Shown piece after piece: positions 17,150 to 25,924 of a stretch of DNA of 64,000 nucleotides. The stretch comes from Bradyrhizobium sp. cir1 (GTDB taxonomy: Bacteria; Pseudomonadota; Alphaproteobacteria; Rhizobiales; Xanthobacteraceae). Made by a program: the position numbers and the translations under genes. The DNA lies in contig NZ_JACIHE010000001.1 of assembly GCF_014198245.1 (NCBI RefSeq), positions 310,001 to 374,000 of the forward strand. Direction: 5' to 3'. Each line of letters begins with the position of its first letter. Position 1 is the first letter of the stretch. Under the pieces are notes generated by a model. That model saw only the letters and a program-made list of their open reading frames with translations, had not been told where the DNA came from and did no database searches.

Positions 17150-17740
17150 ATGAGCGCCGAACAGTCGCCCAAAATCGTGATTGTCGACGAGAGCCCGATC
17201 CGGGCTGCGATCCTCGAGGAGGGGTTGCGGGAAGCCGGGTTCACCCAGGTCGTCCATATCAGCGAGATGCAGAGCCTCCTGGCCCGTATTTATGCGGTGG
17301 ACCCCGACATCATCCTGATCGATCTCGAAAACCCCAGCCGTGACGTGCTGGAGGCGATGTTCCAGGTCAGCCGCGCCGTGAAGCGGCCGATCGCGATGTT
17401 CGTCGACCAGAGCGATTCAGCCTCGATCCAGGCCTCGGTCGAGGCGGGGGTGTCGGCCTACATCGTCGACGGGCTGAAGAAGGAGCGCATCAAGCCGATC
17501 CTCGACCTCTGCGTGTCTCGTTTCAACGCCTTCGCGAAACTCCAGGAGGAGCTCGAGCGCACCAAGTCGCAGCTCGAGGATCGCAAGATCATCGAGCGCG
17601 CCAAGGGCATCCTGATGAAGGTGAAGGGCCTCACCGAGGACGAGGCCTATGTGCTGCTGCGCTCGACTGCGATGCGCGAGAAGAAGAAAATCGGCGAGAT
17701 CGCCCAGTCGATCATCACCGCATCGGAGATGCTGAAATGA
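17150..17740 (+). CDS. nasT: NasT, ANTAR-domain response regulator for nitrate/nitrite assimilation
   Basis: A 196-aa RNA-binding antiterminator. Residues 8-120 form a pseudo-receiver ('KIVIVDESPIRAAILEEGLR', 'VDPDIILIDLENPSRDVLEA'). Residues 135-195 form the ANTAR domain: 'EDRKIIERAKGILMKVKGLT', 'EDEAYVLLRSTAMREKKKIG'. In the NasST system NasS sequesters NasT until nitrate or nitrite is bound; NasT then binds paired hexaloop hairpins in leader RNA and prevents termination. The next gene, nasS, starts within its stop codon (ATGA), so the two proteins are made together. nirA, a likely target, follows. Confidence 0.95.
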   Translation: MSAEQSPKIVIVDESPIRAAILEEGLREAGFTQVVHISEMQSLLARIYAVDPDIILIDLENPSRDVLEAMFQVSRAVKRPIAMFVDQSDSASIQASVEAGVSAYIVDGLKKERIKPILDLCVSRFNAFAKLQEELERTKSQLEDRKIIERAKGILMKVKGLTEDEAYVLLRSTAMREKKKIGEIAQSIITASEMLK

Positions 17741-18900
17741 CTGGACCGCTCCGCATCGGGTTCATCCCGCTGGTCGATGCCGCAGCCCTGATCGTCGCCG
17801 TCGACAAGGGCTTCACCGCCGCCGAAGGGCTCGAGGTCGAGCTGGTGCGCGAGGTGTCCTGGTCCAACGTGCGGGACAAGCTCAATATCGGCCTGTTCGA
17901 CGCGGCACATCTGCTCGCGCCCGTCGCGATCGCGTCCTCGCTCGGGCTCGGCCACGTCAAGGTGCCGATCGCCGCGCCCTTCAATCTCGGCATCAACGGC
18001 AATGCGATCACGGTGTCGCCGGCGCTGCATGCGGCGCTGATGGAGGAGATCGACGGCGACCGCTTCGATCCGATGGTCACCGCGAAGGCGCTGGCGAAGG
18101 TGGTCGCCAAGCGCCGCAAGGCAGGCGCGGAGCCTTTGACCTTCGGCATGACCTTCCCGTTCTCGACCCACAATTACCAGCTGCGGTTCTGGATGGCGGC
18201 GGCCGGCGTCGATCCGGACGAGGACGTGCGCATGGTGGTGCTGCCGCCGCCCTACATGGTCGACAGCCTCGAGAGCGGCCATGTCGATGCCTTCTGCGTC
18301 GGCGCGCCCTGGAATTCGGTCGCGGTCGATCTCGGCATCGGGCACATCCTGCATTTTGTCTCCGATATCCTCGTGCGCGCCGCCGAGAAGGTGCTTGCGG
18401 TCCGTCAGGTCTGGGCCGACAAGAATCCGGACGTGGTCGCAGCCCTGGTGCGTGCGGCCGTGAAGGGCGCCGAGTTCATCGAGCAGCCTGCGAACCTCAC
18501 CGAGGCGGCGCGGATTCTGGCGCAGCCCGAGCGGATCGGTGTCGATGCCGAGGTCATCCAGCGGACCCTCACGGGACGCCTGAAGATCTCGCCGGACGGC
18601 ACCTTCCGCGAAAGCAGCCGTTACCTGCTGGTCGGACGCGAAGGCGCAGGGCGCCCCGAGCCGGTCCAGGCCGCCTGGCTCTACGCCCAGATGGTGCGCT
18701 GGGGGCAGACGGCGCTGACGCCCGACGGCGTCAAGACGGCCATGGCTGTGTTCAGACCGGATCTCTACGACGCAGCCGTCGGCCGCCAGCCGCCCACCGA
18801 GGCGCCCGCGGCCTTCGGCGCATTCGCCGGACCCGCCTTCGATCCCGACAACATCCGGGGCCACCTCGAGGCCTTCGAGGTCGGCCGCTGGAAGGCCTGA
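17737..18900 (+). CDS. nasS: NasS, nitrate/nitrite-sensing CmpA/NrtA-like protein
   Basis: A 387-aa NrtA/CmpA-type binding fold without signal peptide, hence cytoplasmic: 'PLRIGFIPLVDAAALIVAVD', 'GLEVELVREVSWSNVRDKLN', 'LGINGNAITVSPALHAALM'. Loss of the export signal distinguishes the sensor NasS from transporter-associated NrtA. It binds nitrate or nitrite and in their absence holds NasT inactive. It overlaps nasT by four bases (ATGA), so their stoichiometry is coupled. Confidence 0.93.
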   Translation: MTGPLRIGFIPLVDAAALIVAVDKGFTAAEGLEVELVREVSWSNVRDKLNIGLFDAAHLLAPVAIASSLGLGHVKVPIAAPFNLGINGNAITVSPALHAALMEEIDGDRFDPMVTAKALAKVVAKRRKAGAEPLTFGMTFPFSTHNYQLRFWMAAAGVDPDEDVRMVVLPPPYMVDSLESGHVDAFCVGAPWNSVAVDLGIGHILHFVSDILVRAAEKVLAVRQVWADKNPDVVAALVRAAVKGAEFIEQPANLTEAARILAQPERIGVDAEVIQRTLTGRLKISPDGTFRESSRYLLVGREGAGRPEPVQAAWLYAQMVRWGQTALTPDGVKTAMAVFRPDLYDAAVGRQPPTEAPAAFGAFAGPAFDPDNIRGHLEAFEVGRWKA

Positions 18901-19047
18901 TTCGTCCCCTGCATCGTTTTTCAGCAATGGGCGGTAGCGGCTAAATTTTGGGCCGAGTGCTCGAATTTCGTGTGAGTTCCGGGACCGGTGTTTTTCGGGG
19001 CTTCCGGTAATCCATTGAAAGATAAAAATTTTCTCTTTCGTAAAAGC

Positions 19048-19063
19048 TGGCACGCAACTTGTA
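19048..19063 (+). promoter_or_regulatory. Sigma-54-like promoter of nirA
   Basis: TGGCACG-CAAC-TTGTA fits the RpoN consensus TGGCACG-N4-TTGCA except for T in place of C in the -12 element (GG-N10-GT). Start of transcription would be near 19075. This is consistent with nitrogen control (NtrC) of assimilatory nitrite reductase; no clear NtrC sites were found upstream. Confidence 0.65.
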
Positions 19064-19112
19064 TGTTGCGCTGCGGCCAGCTTGTCATTGGTGCCTGCTG
19101 AGCCAAGTCCCA

Positions 19113-19126
19113 CAGCAACGAAGCTG
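19113..19126 (+). promoter_or_regulatory. Hexaloop hairpin, candidate NasT (ANTAR) target in nirA leader
   Basis: Stem CAGC/GCTG with six-base loop AACGAA. ANTAR proteins recognise hexaloops with A at position 1 and G at position 4, both satisfied here. A second hexaloop hairpin, normally required, was not identified convincingly, and no U-tract terminator follows. Confidence 0.45.
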
Positions 19127-19237
19127 ATTGGACCGTCGGGTTGCGAAGCAGGCTTAAGCCGCCAGCTGAGTTCCCCGCGGGTCGCACAATTTTCCGTCGA
19201 TGCCACCGCGGTGGCCGCAGGAGCTTCGTTACCGACC

Positions 19238-21019
19238 ATGAAAATCGATACGGTCTCAGTCGACTTTACCGACGAGCAGAAACGCTATCTCGAAGGCTTC
19301 ACGACCGGCCTGCAGATCAGCCGCGTCGGTCGCGGCCTTGGTGGTGGCGGCGGCAAGGCGAATGCCGAGCCGACCGGTCCTGATGCCGTGCACATCAAGG
19401 CGCAGGACAAGGTCATCGCAGCAGGCAAGAAGCTCGCCGACCAGGAGAAGTTCAAGCGCGACGAGCATCCTTTCGATGCGTATCCGCGCCTTCGCCAGCA
19501 GGCGCTCGACAACACCCCGCCGAGCCCGGCGGACAATTTCCGCTGGCGCTATTACGGCATCTTCTACGTCGCGCCGACGCAGGACTCCTACATGTGCCGC
19601 CTGCGCATCCCGAACGGCATCATGAAGCACTGGCAGCTGTCGGGCCTTGCCGATCTCGCCGACGAGCTCTGCGGCCCCTATAGCCATGTCACCACGCGCG
19701 CCAATCTCCAGCTGCGTGAGATCCCGCCGAAGCACGCGATCAGAATGATCGAGGGCATCCAGGACCTCGGCCTGTGCTCGCGCGGCTCCGGCGCCGACAA
19801 CATCCGCAACGTGACGGGAACGCCGACCGCCGGCATCGATCCGCAGGAAATCATCGACACGCGGCCCTATGCGCGCGAGTGGCACTATCACATCCTCAAC
19901 GACCGCTCGCTCTATGGGCTGCCGCGCAAGTTCAACGTCGCCTTCGACGGCGCCGGCAAGATCGCGGTGCTGGAAGAGACCAACGACATCGCCTTCACCG
20001 CCTATGAGGTGAAGGACGGTTTCGGCGTCGAGCCTGGGGTCTGGTTCCGGCTCGGCCTCGGCGGCATCACCGGCCACAAGGATTTTGCGAAATATTCCGG
20101 CATCATCGTGAAGCCGGAGGAGGCGACCGCCGTCGCGGACGCCATCGTGCGCGTCTTCATCGATCATGGCGACCGCACCAACCGCAACAAGGCGCGCTTG
20201 AAATACGTGCTCGATGCGATGGGCCATGACGGCTTCCTCAAGCTGGTCGAGGAGCGGCTGAAGACGCCGTTCACGCGCGTGCCGGAAGAGGCGTTTCTCC
20301 CGCGGCCCGCCGCAGATCGCATGGCCCATATCGGCGTGCACAAGCAGAAGCAGGACGGCCTCAACTGGATCGGCGTGTCGCTGACGCTCGGCAAGCTCAG
20401 TTGCGATCAGATGCGCGCCCTCGCCAAGGTTTCGCGCGACCTCGGCGACGGTGAGATCCGCCTGACGGTCTGGCAGAACCTGTTGATCTCGGGCGTGCGC
20501 GACGAGAATGTCGAGCTCGCCATTGCCGCGATCAAGCAGACCGGGCTCGCGGTCGAAGCCTCGCACATCCGTGCCGGCCTGATTGCGTGCACCGGCAATG
20601 CCGGCTGCCGTTTCGCGGCGTCCAACACCAAGCGCAATGCCGCCGAGATCGGCGACTGGTGCGAGCCGCGCGTCGCCATGGACAAGCCTGTCAACATCCA
20701 CCTGACCGGATGCCACCATTCCTGCGCGCAGCATTACATCAGCGACATCGGACTGATCGGCGCACGCGTGCCCGTGAACGAGGAGGACACCGTCGAGGGC
20801 TATCACCTCTTCACCGGCGGCGGGTTCGGCCCCGATGCCGATGTCGGGCAGGAGGTCTATCACGACCTCAAGGCCGAGGACGTGCCGAAGACGGTCGAGG
20901 CGCTGCTCAAGGCCTATCTCGCCCATCGCGCCTCGCCTGATGAAACCTTCCTGTCTTTTGCGCGCCGCCACGACGGCGAAACGCTGCGCAAGCTTGCCGA
21001 TGCACAGGTGTCCGCATGA
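19238..21019 (+). CDS. nirA: Ferredoxin-type assimilatory nitrite reductase
   Basis: A 593-aa siroheme/[4Fe-4S] enzyme reducing nitrite to ammonium. The N-terminal ferredoxin-like half includes 'MCRLRIPNGIMKHWQLSGLA' and 'LQLREIPPKHAIRMIEGIQD'. The cluster/siroheme ligands are Cys451 and Cys457 ('ACTGNAGCRF') and Cys492 and Cys496 ('LTGCHHSCAQ'), with the proper spacing for the NirA/sulfite reductase hemoprotein family. ATG 19238 is chosen by homology and a CAGGAG site; the longer frame from 19082 falls in the leader. It overlaps the next gene by four bases, so reductase and its flavoprotein are coupled. Sulfite reductase activity is an alternative, but the nasTS context favours nitrite. Confidence 0.93.
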   Translation: MKIDTVSVDFTDEQKRYLEGFTTGLQISRVGRGLGGGGGKANAEPTGPDAVHIKAQDKVIAAGKKLADQEKFKRDEHPFDAYPRLRQQALDNTPPSPADNFRWRYYGIFYVAPTQDSYMCRLRIPNGIMKHWQLSGLADLADELCGPYSHVTTRANLQLREIPPKHAIRMIEGIQDLGLCSRGSGADNIRNVTGTPTAGIDPQEIIDTRPYAREWHYHILNDRSLYGLPRKFNVAFDGAGKIAVLEETNDIAFTAYEVKDGFGVEPGVWFRLGLGGITGHKDFAKYSGIIVKPEEATAVADAIVRVFIDHGDRTNRNKARLKYVLDAMGHDGFLKLVEERLKTPFTRVPEEAFLPRPAADRMAHIGVHKQKQDGLNWIGVSLTLGKLSCDQMRALAKVSRDLGDGEIRLTVWQNLLISGVRDENVELAIAAIKQTGLAVEASHIRAGLIACTGNAGCRFAASNTKRNAAEIGDWCEPRVAMDKPVNIHLTGCHHSCAQHYISDIGLIGARVPVNEEDTVEGYHLFTGGGFGPDADVGQEVYHDLKAEDVPKTVEALLKAYLAHRASPDETFLSFARRHDGETLRKLADAQVSA

Positions 21020-22623
21020 ACCAGATCACGCCTCCGCCGAAACTCGACATCATTCCCGCCAGCGCGCCGTTCTCCGACGCGCAGCGCTCCTGGCTGAACG
21101 GATTCTTTGCCGGACTGCTCTCGCCTGACGTGGCTACGCCCTTGTCGGCAGAGCAGGGCGCGGCCGTCATGCAGGCCGGTGACGGCGACGACGGCGAAGC
21201 GCCATGGCACGACCAGACCATGCCGATCGCCGACCGGATGAAGCTCGCGGAAGGCCGTCCCCTGCGCCGCAAGATGATGGCGGCGATGGCGCAGCAGGAT
21301 TGCGGCCAGTGCGGCTACAATTGCCAGGACTATTCGGAGGCGATTGCGAGCCGCAGCGAAGCGCGGCTCAATCTCTGCGTCCCCGGCGGCAAGGAAACCG
21401 CGCGGATGCTGAAGTCGCTCTACGAGGAGCTCGACAAGGCGCCGGCGGCGAAAGCACCCGAGAAGACGAACGCAGTCGCGGCGCCCGCCGTGACCGTGAC
21501 GATCGCCGAGCCCGGCCGCTCGCGCGACAATCCGACGGAAGCGACGTTCCTGTCGCGGCGTCTTCTCAACAAGGGGAAGTCCGAGAAGGAGACCTATCAC
21601 ATCGAGTTCGATCTCTCCGCGAGCAAGCTCGACTACGTGGTTGGTGACTCTTTCGGCGTGTTCGCGCGCAACGATGTCGGCCTCGTCGACCAGATCATCG
21701 CGCTGCTCGGCGCCTCCCACACCACCAAGGTCAACGGCAAGACGCTGCGCGAGGTGCTGATCGACGACGTCTCGCTGTCGCCGGCGCCGGATTCGTTGTT
21801 CGAGCTGATCTCCTTCATCACCGGCGGCGCGCAGCGCGAGAAGGCGCGGGCGCTGGCGCAGGGCGAGGATCCCGATGGCGATGCCGCAACCCTCGATGTC
21901 ATGGCAGCGCTCCAGAAGTTTTCCGGCACGCGTCCGCACCCCGAGGCCTTCGTCGAGGCGCTGGAGCCGCTGCAGCCGCGGCTTTATTCGATCTCGTCCT
22001 CGCACAATGCGACGCCGGGCAAACTGTCGCTGACGGTCGATTCCGTGCGCTACGTGATCGGCAAGCGCAAGCGCATCGGCGTCGCCTCGACCTTCCTCGG
22101 CGAGCGCATCGCCGAAGGCGAGAAGCTCAAGGTCTACGTGCAGAAGGCGCACGGCTTCGGCCTGCCGCAGGATCCGAAGACGCCCATCATCATGATCGGC
22201 CCCGGCACCGGCATCGCACCGTTCCGCGCCTTCCTGCTCGACCGCAAGGCGACCGGCGCGCCCGGCAAGAACTGGCTGTTCTTCGGCCATCAGCGCAGCG
22301 ACTGCGATTTCTTCTACCAGGAAGAGCTCAATGCGATGAAGACCTCGGGCCAACTGACGCGATTGTCGCTGGCCTGGTCGCGCGACGGCGAGAAGAAGTT
22401 CTATGTGCAGGACCGCATGCGCGAGGTCGGCCGCGAATTGTGGACCTGGCTCGCCGAAGGCGCGCATCTCTACATCTGCGGTGATGCCAAGCGCATGGCC
22501 AAGGACGTCGAACGTGCGCTGGTCGACATCGTCGCCCAGTTCGGCGCGCGTTCGACCGATGAGGCCGTGAGCTTCGTCGCCGAGCTCAAGAAGACCGGCC
22601 GCTTCCAGGCTGACGTCTACTAA
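21016..22623 (+). CDS. FAD/NADPH reductase with N-terminal [4Fe-4S] motif, electron donor to NirA
   Basis: A 535-aa protein annotated in relatives as a sulfite reductase flavoprotein (CysJ-like). Residues 20-60 repeat a motif seen at the start of NirA-type proteins ('DAQRSWLNGFFAGLLSP'). Then comes a [4Fe-4S] motif Cys96-x2-Cys99-x3-Cys103-x17-Cys121 ('DCGQCGYNCQDYSEAIASR'). From about residue 160 there is a CysJ/P450-reductase FAD domain ('RPHPEAFVEALEPLQPRLYS', ISSSH) and an NADP domain ('MIGPGTGIAPFRAFLLDRKA', 'LYICGDAKRMAKDVERALVD'). The flavodoxin (FMN) domain of classical CysJ is missing, and the Fe-S motif occupies its place. It probably transfers electrons from NADPH through FAD and the cluster to NirA. 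Confidence 0.85.
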   Translation: MNQITPPPKLDIIPASAPFSDAQRSWLNGFFAGLLSPDVATPLSAEQGAAVMQAGDGDDGEAPWHDQTMPIADRMKLAEGRPLRRKMMAAMAQQDCGQCGYNCQDYSEAIASRSEARLNLCVPGGKETARMLKSLYEELDKAPAAKAPEKTNAVAAPAVTVTIAEPGRSRDNPTEATFLSRRLLNKGKSEKETYHIEFDLSASKLDYVVGDSFGVFARNDVGLVDQIIALLGASHTTKVNGKTLREVLIDDVSLSPAPDSLFELISFITGGAQREKARALAQGEDPDGDAATLDVMAALQKFSGTRPHPEAFVEALEPLQPRLYSISSSHNATPGKLSLTVDSVRYVIGKRKRIGVASTFLGERIAEGEKLKVYVQKAHGFGLPQDPKTPIIMIGPGTGIAPFRAFLLDRKATGAPGKNWLFFGHQRSDCDFFYQEELNAMKTSGQLTRLSLAWSRDGEKKFYVQDRMREVGRELWTWLAEGAHLYICGDAKRMAKDVERALVDIVAQFGARSTDEAVSFVAELKKTGRFQADVY

Positions 22624-22633
22624 GGAAGACCTC

Positions 22634-22773
22634 GTAGGGTGGGTTAGCCCCGCAGATGCGCGAAGCGCATCTGCGCGGCGTAACCCACCATGCTTCCGCA
22701 AATGCGGAGGGAAGTTGGTGGGTTACGCCGTGCGGACTGCGCTTCGCGCAGCCGCAAGGCTAACCCACCCTAC
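22634..22773. repeat. Large interspersed palindrome, family 3
   Basis: Outer arms GTAGGGTGGGTTAGCC and GGCTAACCCACCCTAC are perfect inverted repeats enclosing about 110 bp. Inside are GATGCGCGAAGCGCATC, GTAACCCACCA and TGGTGGGTTACGCC, and GCGCTTCGCGCAGC: a nested set of hairpins. It lies just after the nirA operon, where it could also stabilise or terminate the transcript. Confidence 0.85.
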
Positions 22774-22974
22774 ACTGTCATCCCTCCGTCATCGTGCCCG
22801 GTTCCAACTGGCTCGAATCCTAACGAATAAGATTCTCGGAACCCGCAGGTGAAGAGAATTTGCGCCTGCGATGGGGCCTCCCCGGAGAACCCTCATCGCT
22901 ATTTCCGCCGCCATCTTGCCTCCCGCCAGGGTTGATCCTTCATACTCCCGCAAATGGGGCGTTGGAGATCGACC

Positions 22975-23127
22975 ATGCGCGAACTATCGGCGGAAGCCAG
23001 ACTGCACTTCTACGCGCGCTCGCTCTCGCGTCGCACCGGGGCGAGCGCTCATCATCTGGCGCTCTACAGCGCCTTTGCCGTGATCGCCGCGATCGTGTTC
23101 GGCACGCTGTCGGTGCACCCGTTCTGA
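22975..23127 (+). CDS. Small single-pass membrane protein
   Basis: A 50-aa ORF, MRELSAEARLHFYARSLSRR onward, then a hydrophobic helix 'YSAFAVIAAIVFGTLSV' and HPF end. A GGAGATCGACC ribosome-binding region lies 5' to the ATG. Basic N-terminus plus one helix suggests N-in orientation. I recall similar small proteins in Bradyrhizobium but know no function. The repeat copy B begins directly after its stop. Confidence 0.7.
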   Translation: MRELSAEARLHFYARSLSRRTGASAHHLALYSAFAVIAAIVFGTLSVHPF

Positions 23128-23130
23128 ATC

Positions 23131-23230
23131 GTCGTTCGGGGGCGGCGAAGCCGAACCCGGAACCTCGAGATTCTCAGGTGCGCAATTGCGCACCATAGTC
23201 TGATGCTTCGCATCATCCCGGAATGACGAC
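23131..23230. repeat. Interspersed palindromic repeat, family 1 copy B
   Basis: About 100 bp closely matching copy A (9920-10020): 'GAACCCGGAACCTCGAGATT', the central palindrome GTGCGCAATTGCGCAC and the closing 'CCCGGAATGAC'. The left arm has diverged (GTCGTTCGGGGG). Confidence 0.8.
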
Positions 23231-23235
23231 AATTC

Positions 23236-24006
23236 TCACGCCCCGCGCTTGAACGGCGCCACCTCGATCCCGGCTTCCTTCAACGCCTGACGCAGCGTCC
23301 GCGCGATCTCGACCGCGCCGTGTGTATCGCCATGGATGCAGACCGTGTCCGTCCGCATCTTGATGACCTTTCCCGTCACCGACACCACCGCGCCGTCCTG
23401 CACCATGCGCACCACGCGCTCCGCGATCACTTTCGCATCATGCAGCACCGCGCCGGGCTTCTTGCGCGAGACGAGGTTGCCGTCATCCTCATAGGCGCGG
23501 TCGGCGAACACCTCGTGCACCATCGGCAGGTTGGCCGCTTCGCCGGCCTTCACCAGCTTCGAATTGGCGAGCACGACGAAGATCAGGCTGGGATCGACCG
23601 CCCTGATGCCGGCGGCGATCGCCTTCGCCGTCATGTCGTCCTCGCAGGCGACGTTGGAGAGTGCACCATGCGCCTTCACATGCGTGACCTTGTGGCCGGC
23701 CGCGGTCGCGATCGCCTGCAGCGCGCCGATCTGGTAGGCGACGAGGTTCTCGATCTCGGAGGCTTTCAGCCCCGCGATCGGATGCCGGCCGAAGCCGTGC
23801 AGGTCGCGATAGCCGGGATGCGCGCCGACCGAGACGCAGCGCGCTTTCGCAAGCTCCACCGTCCGGCGCATGATGTCGGGGTCGCCGGCGTGGAAGCCGC
23901 AGGCAACGTTGACCGAGCTTGCGAGGTCGATCATCGCGGCGTCGTTGCCCATCTCCCACGCGCCAAACCCTTCGCCGAGGTCGCAATTGAGATCGATCGT
24001 CTTCAT
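23236..24006 (-). CDS. pxpA: 5-oxoprolinase subunit A (LamB/YcsF)
   Basis: A 256-aa cytoplasmic subunit of the ATP-dependent 5-oxoproline-cleaving enzyme. It opens with the family signature '[20 protein letters not shown]' and continues '[20 protein letters not shown]' and '[20 protein letters not shown]'; the closing '[20 protein letters not shown]' is also typical. PxpA with PxpB and PxpC returns 5-oxoproline, a damage product of glutamine, to glutamate. It lies last in the pxpB-pxpC-pxpA order. Confidence 0.95.
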   Translation of the reverse strand: MKTIDLNCDLGEGFGAWEMGNDAAMIDLASSVNVACGFHAGDPDIMRRTVELAKARCVSVGAHPGYRDLHGFGRHPIAGLKASEIENLVAYQIGALQAIATAAGHKVTHVKAHGALSNVACEDDMTAKAIAAGIRAVDPSLIFVVLANSKLVKAGEAANLPMVHEVFADRAYEDDGNLVSRKKPGAVLHDAKVIAERVVRMVQDGAVVSVTGKVIKMRTDTVCIHGDTHGAVEIARTLRQALKEAGIEVAPFKRGA

Positions 24007-24038
24007 GGGTTGCTCTCCGCCTCTGGTCTCGTTGCCGC

Positions 24039-25076
24039 TTACGGTTCCGCCGTGACCTGCCAGGTTCCGGCGTCGACCGCGCTCACCGCGTAGCCGGCAA
24101 CGTTAGCATCGCTGAGCGCCTCGATGTTGAGTTCGACGGTGTCGGAGGAGCGCAGGCGGTCGGGGAGGGTGCGGATCAGTTGGGCGAACTTGCGCGCCTC
24201 GTCCTGCGCCTCCGCCATGCTGACCTGCTTGAAGCGGAACGCGGTTCCCGCCGAGGTCTGCGCCAGGCGGCCCACATCGGCCGTGATCACGGTTGCGATC
24301 TTCGGATAGCCGCCGGAGGTGCCGCGGTCCATCATCAGCGCGATCGGCGAGCCGTTGCCGGGCACCTGGATGCTGCCGTTGACCGTGCCGTCGGAGACGA
24401 TGTTGTGGCCGTGCAGGTGCTTGATCGCGGGGCCTTCAAGCCGGTAGCCCATGCGGTCTGACGTCGCCGAGATCTTCCACTCGCTACCTAAGAACAGCGC
24501 CTTGTTGGCGTCGTCGAACTCGTCGTCCTGCGGCCCGAGCAGCACGCGGATCGGTCCGCTCACCGGTTTCGGCAGCTCGATCCGCAGCTCCGGTGCGCCG
24601 CTTGCGGCCTCGACGGTGAATTCGTCGCCAGCCTGGAGCGGGCGCGGGTAGGGACTGCCGAGACCGGCACGGGCATTCACCGCAAGGCTGCCGAACACCG
24701 GCTCGCCCTTGATACCGCCTTCGATCGCCAGATAAGTGAACGCGCCACCGCGAGCGAAACCCAGCGTCAGCGTCTCGCCGTCCTTCAGCGTCACCGATGT
24801 GTCCATCGCCACCGGCCGCCCGGCGACATCGGCGTTGCGCGGTGCCCCGGCGATCGCCACGCGGACGGTGCCATCCTTCGCAGTGAACGTCGCGCCGAAC
24901 GGGCCGATCTCGACAGCGGCCGCTAACGGCTCATTGCCGACCAGCGTGTTGGCCGCTGCGAGCGACAGGCGGTCCATCGCCCCGCTGACTGTCAGGCCGT
25001 AGCGTTGCGCACCATGGCGGCCGCCGTCCTGGACCGAGCTGGCAGGGCCAATGCTGGCAACAATAAGCCGGCTCAT
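24039..25076 (-). CDS. pxpC: 5-oxoprolinase subunit C (biotin-dependent carboxyltransferase fold)
   Basis: A 345-aa protein of the KipA/AHS2 family: '[20 protein letters not shown]' with '[17 protein letters not shown]' near the N-terminus, '[20 protein letters not shown]' and the long segment '[20 protein letters not shown]'. It overlaps pxpB by four bases (25073-25076) and is followed at 32 bp by pxpA. It forms the PxpBC subcomplex. Confidence 0.93.
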   Translation of the reverse strand: MSRLIVASIGPASSVQDGGRHGAQRYGLTVSGAMDRLSLAAANTLVGNEPLAAAVEIGPFGATFTAKDGTVRVAIAGAPRNADVAGRPVAMDTSVTLKDGETLTLGFARGGAFTYLAIEGGIKGEPVFGSLAVNARAGLGSPYPRPLQAGDEFTVEAASGAPELRIELPKPVSGPIRVLLGPQDDEFDDANKALFLGSEWKISATSDRMGYRLEGPAIKHLHGHNIVSDGTVNGSIQVPGNGSPIALMMDRGTSGGYPKIATVITADVGRLAQTSAGTAFRFKQVSMAEAQDEARKFAQLIRTLPDRLRSSDTVELNIEALSDANVAGYAVSAVDAGTWQVTAEP

Positions 25077-25804
25077 GCGACCACCTGCTCGGCGACGATC
25101 TCGCCGGCCTCGGCGGCGCGGTCCATGTCCTCGAACGTCTTGTGGTCGATGGCGAAAAACGTCACGCGATCACCGGGTTCGGTGAGGAAGGTCGGATTGC
25201 GGTGGAGCTGATAGGTTCTGACAGGCGTGCGGCCGAGCAGGTGCCAGCCGCTCGGGGCGGCCAGGCACTGGATGCCGGCCTGGATGCCGCCGATCGAGAT
25301 CGTGCCGGCGGGCGTCAGCAGCCGCGGCGACTGCCGCCGCGACATGTGCAGGGATTTGTCGAGGCCGCTGAGATAGGACCAGCCCGGCGTGAAGCCGATC
25401 ATGGCGACCTTGTAGTCGCCACCGATGTGCCGGGCGATGATGTCATCCGGCGTGGTGTTGAGCGTCTTGGCGACATCCTCGAGGTCGATGCCATGTTCGC
25501 CGCCATAGGCGACGGGAATGCGCCAGCGGCGCGCCTTGGTGGCTGGCGGCAGCGGCCGGGTGGCGATCGGGAGGATCTTCTCGCCGAGCGCGTCGAAGCC
25601 GATCTTGCCGGGGTCGTAATGCACCAGCAGTGAGCGATAGGTCGGCACGGTCTCGGTGATGCCGTCGATGGGGCTCGCTGCGAGTGCCTTGTCGAGCGCC
25701 AGCACGCGCTGGTTGGCGGTATCATCGATGGTGCGGCTGAACTCGACCGTGACGGCACTGTCGCCACTGGGCAGGAGGCGGGGCGGGGGAAGCGTCGCGG
25801 CCAT
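25073..25804 (-). CDS. pxpB: 5-oxoprolinase subunit B (KipI-like)
   Basis: A 243-aa AHS1/KipI family protein: 'RLLPSGDSAVTVEFSRTIDD', 'YRSLLVHYDPGKIGFDALGE', 'MIGFTPGWSYLSGLDKSLHM', 'SIGGIQAGIQCLAAPSGWHL'. It is the first gene of the pxp operon, with the promoter in the 260-bp region shared with the divergent rraA-like gene, where an 8-bp inverted repeat suggests regulation. Confidence 0.94.
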   Translation of the reverse strand: MAATLPPPRLLPSGDSAVTVEFSRTIDDTANQRVLALDKALAASPIDGITETVPTYRSLLVHYDPGKIGFDALGEKILPIATRPLPPATKARRWRIPVAYGGEHGIDLEDVAKTLNTTPDDIIARHIGGDYKVAMIGFTPGWSYLSGLDKSLHMSRRQSPRLLTPAGTISIGGIQAGIQCLAAPSGWHLLGRTPVRTYQLHRNPTFLTEPGDRVTFFAIDHKTFEDMDRAAEAGEIVAEQVVA

Positions 25805-25924
25805 TGAGCTGTCAAAGCGCTGTCGAAATCGGGCTTCTCAGGAAACGCGGGCTCAGCGTTGAGTTCCGCGTGTCCCTGCTTCGCGTAAATGCGCCCGCAA
25901 GTCCAATAAATTAATGCAGGGGTC

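Larger units (their letters stand above)
18901..19237 (+). promoter_or_regulatory. nasS-nirA intergenic region: promoter and structured nirA leader
   Basis: A 337-bp non-coding stretch. Its first part is AT-rich (up to about 19045), followed by the sigma-54-like promoter at 19048-19063 and a leader of roughly 160 nt. The leader holds CAGC-AACGAA-GCTG (19113-19126), a perfect 14-bp palindrome GCCACCGCGGTGGC near 19203, and AGCTTCGTT (19222-19230), the exact complement of AACGAAGCT in the first hairpin. A CAGGAG Shine-Dalgarno at 19218-19223 abuts the latter. The open frame upstream of ATG 19238 is taken as non-coding because nirA homologues begin at MKIDTVSVDF. Confidence 0.7.
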
